Source: Mnemiopsis leidyi (lineage: Eukaryota > Ctenophora > Tentaculata > Lobata > Bolinopsidae). From it: a stretch of 22,207 nucleotides of DNA. The notes beneath the pieces were generated by a model that worked only from the letters and a program-made list of their open reading frames with translations, was not told the DNA's origin and did not search any database. Shown here in pieces: positions 1 to 9,650 of this stretch (position 1 is the first letter of the stretch; each line of letters starts with the position of its first letter). Position numbers and translations under genes: made by a program. The stretch is taken from positions 80,403-102,609 of the forward strand of contig JH155278.1 in the NCBI GenBank assembly GCA_000226015.1, given 5' to 3'.

Positions 1-203
1 TCAATTGAGTCAAGACCAATCAACTGAGTCAAGACCAATCGACTGACACAAGACCAATCAATTGAGACAAGATCAACCAACTGCGTCAAGGCCAATCAAT
101 TGAGTCAAGATCAACCAACTGCGTCAAGGCCAATCAATTGAGTCAATACCAATCAACTGAGTCAAGGCCAATCAACTGAGTCAAGGCCAATCAATTGATG
201 GCA
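1..203. repeat. 19-bp minisatellite (about 10 copies), runs off the left edge
   Basis: Ten consecutive 19-bp units can be read without indels from base 1 to 190, followed by a broken unit. The first unit is TCAATTGAGTCAAGACCAA. Variants alternate between CAATTGAGTCAAG and CAACTGCGTCAAG types, so units have diverged as at least two subtypes. Six of the ten carry TGAGTCA (the AP-1 consensus) and most unit junctions create CCAAT. Those words may be coincidental. The array sits in the last visible intron of rab6 and probably continues leftward. Confidence 0.92.
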
Positions 204-227
204 GTGATAGATTGTCTATCATATGTG

Positions 228-470
228 AGCTGGGTTGGTGGTGTACTGGTGCACTGGTAACTGGTAACTACCCCGACTTTCTATGCAGGAGATCGGGGGT
301 TCGATTCCAAGATTTGTCAATTCTAGAGGAGTGTGCTAAGGGCATTTGCCTATGCAATCTTCTTCGGTCGACTCGGCCGAATGACCGGCTGATTGAGGGT
401 TAAATAAGGACTAAGGAGGGTCTCAGAATGTTCCAAAAGCCCCTAACAACTGAAAAAGCTTTGGTGCAGG
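228..470 (+). repeat. tRNA-derived SINE-like sequence
   Basis: Internal Pol III promoter-like boxes are present in the right order. A TGGTGTACTGG A-box-like word lies at 239-249 and a perfect B box, GGTTCGATTCC, at 298-308, 59 bases apart start to start. A proper cloverleaf cannot be completed and no matching acceptor stem is seen, so this is a SINE head or tRNA pseudogene rather than a tRNA gene. The 3' boundary is a guess: there is no poly(A) tail or clear target-site duplication. A 63-residue open frame over it has no protein-like features. Confidence 0.5.
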
Positions 471-4314
<3,844 letters not shown>

Positions 4315-4699
4315 CTCATTACACCTACAAATATAATGAGATCAACATCAACTGTAGAAGTGTGTAATGATGTACTAAAATCATTTAAAATTGTCTATGT
4401 ACCTATTCCATGTTCCAAAATGATTAATGTTATGTTCATTGATTAATGTACACGATTTTAATTGATTGAAATGATCAAGGTTGCTATCCATGTTAATTTG
4501 TTGTTGGTATTCATTATGGTTTCAAGTGGGGAGTGGGCCTTTTTCAGGTCCTCATTTTGAGCAAGCTCGACTCTTAGTGGTGTGCACTGATTGTTAACGG
4601 GTGTGCTATGTTGTGAGCGGGCTGAAAGATTAACTAAGCTACATGATGTGTACGGAGCAGATATTTGAACGGACACGATTTCCACCGATAGTCAATTCA
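4315..4699. other. rab6 upstream region, no recognised gene
   Basis: AT-rich sequence 5' of the rab6 ATG, which should hold its promoter and 5'-UTR on the minus strand. I see no convincing TATA box or conserved element. A 75-codon minus-strand frame at 4458-4685 has no protein-like features and is treated as chance. Confidence 0.5.
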
Positions 4700-4781
4700 G
4701 AAAATTTATGGAACAGCACCGTGCTGAGTTGGAAACTCTGCATTGTCTAGATGAGTGCTCTACCAATTGAGCTACCAGCCC
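4700..4781 (-). pseudogene. tRNA-like relic (tRNA pseudogene or SINE head)
   Basis: Read on the minus strand from 4781: a GGGCTGG acceptor-like start, then the D-arm/A-box TAGCTCAATTGGTAGAGCA (4774-4756), which is textbook quality. The T-arm region GAGTTTCCAACTC is only a decayed B box, and no CCAGCCC closes the acceptor stem. It is followed by the small palindrome CAGCACGGTGCTG. A functional tRNA is unlikely. A tRNA-derived SINE head or pseudogene fits better. Confidence 0.6.
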
Positions 4782-4865
4782 TATTCATTCTAAAATTATT
4801 TGAAAATCCAAGATAGAACTTTCATCTCTGAGGGTTATATTTCTGTTCTGTATGCATAAATTGGG

Positions 4866-4972
4866 TAGATGGTTTAGTGATATCTACCACAGTAATGGTT
4901 CAGTGGATGGTGTAGTGGTATCTAACCTGACCTCCTATGGTGAATGCAAGTGGTCAACTGTTAAGTAAGTAA
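4866..4972 (+). repeat. tRNA-derived SINE-like relic with duplicated A-box segment
   Basis: Two related segments 38 bases apart, gatggtttagtgatatctac and gatggtgtagtggtatctaa, resemble the A-box/D-arm of tRNA-type promoters. The second continues CTGACCTCCTATGGTGAATG like an anticodon arm. No B box is intact. Probably a decayed SINE. Confidence 0.35.
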
Positions 4973-5238
4973 AGGATTGAACAAATGTATAATATCATAT
5001 CAGTAAACTCAGGAAGTGGCAGGGCAAAATGCAATGAAGTTATTATAGTGCCATTCAGTGCAGTATCTGTTATAAGCATGCAATAGGGAGACGTTCAACT
5101 TTTATTTGAGGCAATGGCAGGTAGTGCTTGCAAAGTCTAAGTCGACTTTCATAATAGATTCCAGAGCCAAAATGCCTAGTAGGTGAAGTTGTGAGAGGGT
5201 AAGTAGGAAAGTAAGTAATAATTATGACATAACATCAA
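4973..5238. other. Intergenic, no feature seen
   Basis: AT-rich spacer with no open frame, repeat or RNA that I can support. Confidence 0.5.
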
Positions 5239-5697
5239 GGATCGACCAGGATCGCTTTTCCAGCCTGGACCAGGACTGGGACCAAGACCAGTGGCGTAAC
5301 GTAGTAGGTATAGCCAATATGGCGCCCCTCGGCGATGAAAATGCGGCCCTAAGTGGTGCCCCTGATATAAGGGCCTAATGGGAGTACAGAGTAATTTGTG
5401 TAAATATGGCCGTAAAATCTAAATAAATAGTGAAGTTCTTAAACTAAACACGCAATTTTGCTAGTCACGCAGTTAATCTTGCATAATTGTCCCATATTTT
5501 TCTGACAATTTGGTGTCCCCATATGACTTCACCCTCCGGCATAGCCGGGGTGGCCGGGCATCGTTACGCCGCTGCATCGTTACGCCTCTGACCAAGACTG
5601 GCAAAAACGACGAAGACCGGGATTGCAACTAGGACTGGGATTGTAACTGGGACTGGGATTGCAACCGGGACCAAACTGTAACTGGGACCGAGACTGA
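5239..5697. repeat. About 18-bp minisatellite, split by a hAT-type MITE
   Basis: Units of the type GGACTGGGATTGCAACYG are clear at 5606-5697. More degenerate GACCAGGA and GGACTGGGACC units occur at 5239-5288. The array was continuous before the 302-bp insertion at 5289-5590: removing that insert and one 8-bp duplicate restores GGACTGGGACCAAGACTGGC. Read on the minus strand the repeats give a spurious PVAIPV-type peptide frame (5564-5749) that crosses the insertion boundary, so it is not a gene. Confidence 0.8.
5281..5598. mobile_element. hAT-type MITE, 302 bp, 8-bp target duplication
   Basis: The element at 5289-5590 starts CAGTGGCGTAACG and ends with its complement CGTTACGCCTCTG (12 of 13 match). 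It is bounded by perfect octamers accaagac at 5281-5288 and 5591-5598. Termini of the CAGNGGCGTAAC type plus an 8-bp duplication are characteristic of the hAT superfamily. The right end is doubled: CATCGTTACGCC(G/T)CTG occurs twice in tandem (5569-5590). There is no coding capacity. Confidence 0.88.
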
Positions 5698-5698
5698 A

Positions 5699-6126
5699 AT
5701 ATTTTTTACTGTAAGAGCACTTTTTTAATTTAATTTTCGATTTCAACATTACTTAAATCTTGACTGACTTTGTCCGATCCTCTATTCGAAGCGAATAAAA
5801 TGACGGGAGGGTGCGCGCTGCACTGTTCAACTTAAATCATACTTTGTATATGAACAATGAAACTTTCAATTGAAACTTTCAATTGATATATCATATCATG
5901 ACATCATCATCATACTTACTTAATTGTATTAAGATGTTAGGCTGTCAAATCAAATAGGGCTTAAAAACTTTCATAAACAAGCAATTCTAAATTTTGAAGA
6001 TTAGATGGATAAATTTCCTGTTTACCCCTGCGGTCATTAAATCGACCTAGTATACACATTAGCTAGCCTGAATCTTCAGCGGGCTGTGAAGAGAAAAATG
6101 TGATGACATTTGATGAAAAATGAACA
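5699..6126. other. Intergenic, no recognised feature
   Basis: AT-rich spacer. A short exact direct repeat (TGAAACTTTCAAT twice, about 5859-5885) is the only structure noted. No gene supported. Confidence 0.5.
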
Positions 6127-6127
6127 T

Positions 6128-6240
6128 CAATATTAATTTTGTCTCACGTTGTGACCCGGGGGGCGTGGCCGCGCTTCGCGCGCGCCGGAGGCTGCCGCTT
6201 CGCGGCAGCAGGGCTATGCAACGTGTAGCAATATTAATTT
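6128..6240. mobile_element. About 90-bp GC-rich double-hairpin element
   Basis: An abrupt GC-rich island between perfect 12-bp direct repeats caatattaattt (6128-6139, 6229-6240). Inside are two adjacent hairpins. One (6167-6186) has a CGCGC/GCGCG core with a TTC loop and one bulge. The other (6191-6209) is a perfect 8-bp stem, GCTGCCGC TTC GCGGCAGC. CACGTTG and CAACGTG form short terminal inverted repeats. Alternatively the unit is 6139-6231, with TTG...CAA termini (10 of 13 inverted match) and an 8-bp duplication tattaatt. No ORF. I know no family name for it. Confidence 0.75.
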
Positions 6241-6358
6241 AAGAGTTACATATTCCCGACACTGCTAAGTTGTAAATTCAAGACACAAATGTGCATGTTT
6301 CTACAGTCGAGATTAAGCTTAATATTACGCAGCTAGGAAACTTTTTATCTCATAACTT

Positions 6359-6553
6359 GAGGAGAGTCAACGGGCGATGCGCGTCGCCAGTCAACGGGCG
6401 ATGCGCGTCTAGAATTTCTTCGCCAGGCCAGAAATGCGTGACAGCGCGTGATGGCCGCGACAGTAGGTTATCAACCTACAAGTCGCCAGGCCAGAAATTG
6501 CGTGACAGCGCGTGATGGCCGTGACAGTAGGTTATCAACCTACAAGAGGAGAG
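6359..6553 (+). mobile_element. Micro-element copy A (80 bp, interrupted) with 8-bp target duplication
   Basis: Element 6367-6545 begins TCAACGGGCGATGCGCGTC and ends GTAGGTTATCAACCTACAA, between perfect octamers gaggagag (6359-6366, 6546-6553). It is interrupted after 24 bases by copy B plus that copy's target duplication. Without these 99 bases copy A would be 80 bp; it lacks an 11-bp TAGAATTTCTT segment present in copies B and C. The 3' end is a 7-bp-stem hairpin, GTAGGTT ATC AACCTAC. No coding capacity. Confidence 0.82.
6383..6489 (+). mobile_element. Micro-element copy B (91 bp), inserted inside copy A
   Basis: Element 6391-6481 has the same ends as copy A and is bounded by perfect octamers gtcgccag (6383-6390, 6482-6489). 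Those octamers are copy A's own sequence. This is a nested insertion of the family into itself, so copy A predates copy B. The terminal hairpin is intact. Confidence 0.85.
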
Positions 6554-6623
6554 GTTTAATCAGGGCCATGGAAGATTAGCAGGGATAAGCGCAGATAGTG
6601 GCATGTACCAGGAAACTACACAG

Positions 6624-6732
6624 ATGTGTGGTTATAGGTTGATAACCTACTGTCGTGGCCATCACGCGCTCTCACGCATTTCTGGCAGCTGGCGAAGAAA
6701 TTCTAGACGCGCATCGCCCGTTGAATGTGTGG
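6624..6732 (-). mobile_element. Micro-element copy C (93 bp), opposite orientation
   Basis: Element 6632-6724 is the reverse complement of the copy B type, with only scattered differences. It is bounded by perfect octamers atgtgtgg (6624-6631, 6725-6732). Together with copy B it makes an apparent long palindrome about 330 bp across, but independent octamers show two separate insertions rather than one fold-back element. Confidence 0.85.
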
Positions 6733-6822
6733 ACAATGAAGATGACATCGCCTGGAATCAGATAGACCACTATAGGTTCTCCCATTAACGTGATAAGATA
6801 GGAGGCAACGAGGTATATGAAA

Positions 6823-6884
6823 AGAGCCCTTTTGCGGTACCTCTGGTGGCGCGCGCGACGCGACGCGCGGCGCGAAAGGGCTCT
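6823..6884. repeat. GC-rich 62-bp inverted-repeat structure
   Basis: AGAGCCCTTTTGCG at 6823-6836 is mirrored by CGCGAAAGGGCTCT at 6871-6884 (13 of 14 pairs). They enclose an extremely CpG-rich core (GGCGCGCGCGACGCGACGCGCGGCG). No flanking target duplication was found. Possibly another compact mobile hairpin. Confidence 0.6.
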
Positions 6885-6906
6885 CTTGGTTAAGGCAACT
6901 AGTATT

Positions 6907-7007
6907 TTGACGAGATCAGATGATATCCGTCTATCTGCTATCGTTCTAACGAGACCAGGAGAGCGGCAAACTGCGAGCCGCACGCGGGTCGGGTAACACC
7001 TCGACAA
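6907..7007 (+). repeat. TTG...CGACAA micro-element, copy 1
   Basis: Shares TGATATCCGTCT (6921), GAGAGC(A/G)GCAAACTGCGAGCC and a closing hairpin GTCGGGTAACACCTCGAC with copies at 7085 and 7213. It starts TTGACGAGATC. No target duplication is recognisable around it, so the boundaries are less certain. Confidence 0.6.
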
Positions 7008-7076
7008 ATTCATGTTAATGCAAACAATTTTTTAGCTTAAAGCTGTAAATGGATTTGCTTTGTACAAAAATTATCA

Positions 7077-7176
7077 TTACATATTTGACAAGATGATATC
7101 CGTCTAACATTCTAACGAGGAGAGCAGCAAACTGCGAGCCGCGCGCGGGTCGGGTAATACCTCGACAATTACATAT
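7077..7176 (+). mobile_element. TTG...CGACAA micro-element, copy 2 (84 bp) with 8-bp target duplication
   Basis: Element 7085-7168 begins TTGACAAGATGATATCCGTC and ends GTCGGGTAATACCTCGACAA, between perfect octamers ttacatat (7077-7084, 7169-7176). The conserved hairpin GTCGGGTAAYACCTCGAC sits at the right end. The body is GC-rich while the flanks are AT-rich. A minus-strand peptide frame over it is also open in another copy, but this only reflects sequence similarity. Confidence 0.8.
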
Positions 7177-7212
7177 ATGCCTAGTTTTATTGATCACTAA
7201 ATAAAATTAAAA

Positions 7213-7411
7213 AATGATATCCGTCTAACGTACTAGCCAGTGGCCAGGAGAGCAGCAAGTTTAGCTGCAAGCCACGCGCAAGTCGGGTAATTGTAGGCTT
7301 ACAACCTACCGTCATCGCTTCGCGCGCGTCACACCTGCTCCTCGAGCGAAGCGTAAGATTCAAAGAATCGTGGACGCGCATCGCCCGTTAAGTCGGGTAA
7401 CACCTCGACAA
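7213..7411 (+). mobile_element. TTG...CGACAA micro-element, copy 3, split by micro-element copy D
   Basis: The left part at 7213-7290 carries ATGATATCCGTCTAACG and a diverged body. The right part at 7401-7411 supplies CACCTCGACAA. Excising 7291-7391 plus one duplicate rejoins the terminal hairpin GTCGGGTAACACCTCGAC. The left boundary is blurred in A-rich sequence. Confidence 0.65.
7282..7400 (-). mobile_element. Micro-element copy D (101 bp), inserted in copy 3 of the other family
   Basis: Element 7291-7391 starts TTGTAGGCTTACAACCTAC and ends GACGCGCATCGCCCGTTAA, the reverse complement of the ends of copies A-C. The middle differs, with an 8-bp inverted repeat CGCTTCGC/GCGAAGCG. It is bounded by perfect 9-mers gtcgggtaa (7282-7290, 7392-7400). 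This is a third example of nesting in this cluster. Confidence 0.82.
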
Positions 7412-7614
7412 CAAATATAACTTCCTTTTACAATACAGTTTCGTATCTATCATTTGATTTACTGAAAGTAACATTATTGTCTTTTGTTAATTTGTTGTGT
7501 TTCTTGACACTTGAACAGCTTATATCTATGTACTTAATTGAAACTATGCATTCATTACTATGTTACTATGCTACTAAGAATTATGCTCTTGAATCTTGAT
7601 CTTTCTAAAAATAA
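7412..7614. other. Intergenic, nothing recognised
   Basis: AT-rich sequence between the micro-element cluster and the open frame at 7615. No repeat, RNA or coding signal supported. Confidence 0.5.
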
Positions 7615-7860
7615 TTTCCAATTTCCTTATCTTCGACATGGAACAGTCTGATTGATAAAGTTTTAGACCTCTGTGCTCCTGGTGAAAATGGCATTGTTAT
7701 CCCTGGCTCCGGTAAATACTCTGACCTAAGTTCTTGTATATCTGTTATTAAGAGTCGCGTCAAATCAATATTGTTTCAAACCCAGCAAGGGGAGGAACCT
7801 TGGTGTGAACTCGAGTGGCTTCCAGCTAACAGATGGGTGGCATATAATGCCACTCTTTAA
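7615..7860 (+). pseudogene. Possible coding remnant or 3'-terminal exon, unknown family
   Basis: An 81-codon open frame without ATG, ending at TAA 7858-7860. It contains protein-like stretches such as TWNSLIDKVLDLCAPGE, GKYSDLSSCISVIKSRV and EEPWCELEWLPANRWVAYN, with four Trp. A poly(A) signal AATAAA follows about 190 bases later (near 8052). It could be the last exon of an unrecognised gene (acceptor candidate GGAACAG near 7648), a retroelement remnant, or chance. I do not recognise the family. Confidence 0.3.
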
Positions 7861-8083
7861 GATAATTTACCAATATAGAAATCATGCTTAAACACTAAAC
7901 TAGTGATACCCCATGTTACAGTGACCCCCGACCTGACCTTAATGTAAGCATGGTCTATTTATTTTAATATTTTTTACGATATAAGTATTTTTATTCATTT
8001 ATCTTTTAATAATTGCCATGTATGTGTTGAACAAAGTAACAATATTCAATGAAATAAAGACTCAAGATTCCTGAAAAATTTTT

Positions 8084-8332
8084 TTAAGGTAATGCTCATG
8101 AATCTGTGTGTGCCATACTTGCACTTTTTTGATAACCCTCAGAGCCTTTTGGGCCGCACAAAAGCCAGTAGCATGTGCTGTCCTGCAGTGGGGCGTCTTT
8201 GTTATCAAAAATGTTTCTTAGATTCTTTATACACAAATCACAGACTCTACTGCAGACCCCAACTTTATTCCCAAAACAACCGATGGCCCCAGTTCAGCTC
8301 GACAATAATAATTGTATGATGCATTACCTTAA
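8084..8332. mobile_element. TTAA-flanked MITE, 241 bp
   Basis: Element 8088-8328 starts GGTAATGC and ends GCATTACC, with TTAA on both sides (8084-8087, 8329-8332). Inverted similarity extends to TCAT after a 1-base offset. TTAA duplication is typical of piggyBac- and Kolobok-type transposons; the short ends do not decide between them. A 75-codon frame inside has no protein-like pattern. Confidence 0.72.
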
Positions 8333-8410
8333 AAGTTAATACCCAAAACTGTGATCATGGTTGATATACTTATGATATGACATTGTTTGATTGCACTACT
8401 AGTAAAATTA

Positions 8411-8438
8411 ATTATTGTCTTACTATTATTGTCTTACT
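8411..8438. repeat. Tandem duplication of a 14-bp unit
   Basis: ATTATTGTCTTACT occurs twice in tandem. It lies about 30 bases before a dispersed repeat (8471) that has an analogous 15-bp duplication before its other copy at 21922. Confidence 0.7.
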
Positions 8439-8470
8439 ATTTATAAGATGTATCATTTGATTCATGATAT

Positions 8471-8530
8471 AGCAAGAACTGCGCTAAGTAAGGTCTCAGG
8501 CGGGCGCTAGATTTCTATCTCTCAAATTTT
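8471..8530 (+). repeat. Dispersed repeat, copy 1
   Basis: AGCAAGAACTGCGC ... GGTCTCAGGCGGGCGCTAGATTTCTATCTCTC matches 21922-21981 with a few substitutions and small indels. No terminal repeats can be defined from two fragments. Probably part of an interspersed element. Confidence 0.6.
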
Positions 8531-8998
8531 AAAGAGGCTTCTTCGATTTGCCCTTTGCTAGTGCTAGAAGCATATAATTTGAGCAGCAGATATGTCACAA
8601 ATATATAATCTGCGTAGAAAAACTTTGCGGAGGCGATTTGCGACGTCGACATGGTAACAGTGGCGCGCACTACACTATGTGTTAAATTGCTTTGTGACCG
8701 CAGACAGCGGACACCACCATCTACCTACCTACCCACCTACCACCTCCAAAATCCGACCACTTTAAACCATCTACTTAACTTTTTTGCCTTTGGCAAAAAA
8801 GTATTAGAGATGGAAAAAATGTACATAGTTGCACTCAAGTTTTCAATTGAAAAATATATAGATGAATTTTTTTCAGCTGCAGATTGCCACATCTCACACA
8901 CTCGTACTTCAGACCCAGTGTGGCTTCAGTTCACCAATTTTTTCACGAATGTTTCAGAAGAGTCTTCATTCAAGGAGTAAACAATTGCATTCAATTTT

Positions 8999-9040
8999 CC
9001 TAATTCATTTTCTTAATTCATTTTCCTAATTCATTTTCTT
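8999..9040. repeat. 13-bp tandem repeat
   Basis: About 3.2 copies of YYTAATTCATTTT (CCTAATTCATTTT, CTTAATTCATTTT, CCTAATTCATTTT, CTT). Confidence 0.8.
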
Positions 9041-9650
9041 GTTTTTGTCATCTTATCATGCCAAGATCACATGTTCTTTGCACAATTTGATCAATCTGGA
9101 TTCTCTTAACTAGCCTCAGGTAAAATTGTGATTACCCAAGTCTGCCTTAACAAGCATGTTATTCCATTTTACTGGGTGAGACCCTTGTTTGGAAAGCTAA
9201 TTAGTCTGTTACTGCAGTTTGCTGCCCATTGCTGCATGTGATCCTGTTACCTTAACCAATCATGTGACCCCTTTTAATGGGTGTTGGATATTATATCATA
9301 ATGTAGATATCTCTGACACTAGACACGTTTGAGCTGTAATTTTATAGGGAAATAAGTAGCTCAACGAGTATGTGATTCAGTTGTGATAAAGAAACAAAAC
9401 ATAAAATTTTAATGTTTGTTTTAAAAAACTGCACACTGATTTTGCTAGACAGGTCATATTCTTGAAATTACATACTTTTAAAACATTCCCAAAGAAAAAT
9501 TGCAAATCAGATTATCAGAGGGCAAGCAATGAGCTGCATTGTATAAACAATGACTTTTCGGATAACCATGTACAATGTACATACCTGGAAGTACCTGGTC
9601 GGAAAGGTAAAACCTGTTTCAAACGAAGCAACTGAAAACTTTTATTCCTC

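Larger units (their letters stand above)
8333..9640. other. Intergenic region downstream of the TRP-like pair
   Basis: AT-rich spacer holding the dispersed repeat at 8471, a CTAC/CCTAC-rich tract near 8720-8745 and a 13-bp tandem repeat at 8999-9040. A 109-codon plus-strand frame (8651-8980) starts in this low-complexity tract and matches nothing I know. Its second half (IEKYIDEFFSAADCH, VWLQFTNFFTNVSEE) is vaguely protein-like but unsupported by splice or promoter signals. Confidence 0.45.

Noticed and set aside
1..203. CRISPR array
   Set aside because: Head-to-tail 19-bp units with no spacers in eukaryotic intronic DNA; it is a minisatellite.
212..403. 63-codon plus-strand frame at the SINE-like sequence
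   Set aside because: Overlaps Pol III box motifs and ends within the repeat; no protein-like pattern.
4700..4781. Functional tRNA gene on the minus strand
   Set aside because: Perfect D-arm but decayed T-arm and no acceptor-stem pairing.
5564..5749. Minus-strand frame with repeated PVAIPV-like peptide
   Set aside because: Produced by the 18-bp minisatellite; it starts inside the hAT MITE and crosses its boundary, so it cannot be an ancestral gene.
6672..7381. Minus-strand frames sharing ITR.ARG.Q...LDGYH peptides
   Set aside because: The similarity comes from the repeated TTG...CGACAA micro-elements. The frames differ in ends, cross insertion boundaries and have no consistent start.
6907..7411. 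Possible small self-cleaving ribozyme (hammerhead or twister) in the triple repeat
   Set aside because: A conserved hairpin exists, but I could not assemble a hammerhead core (CTGANGA ... GAAA) or a twister core in any copy.
8651..8980. 109-codon plus-strand frame
   Set aside because: Starts in a CTAC-rich low-complexity tract, has no recognisable domain, and no promoter or splice support. Kept only as a note in the intergenic entry.
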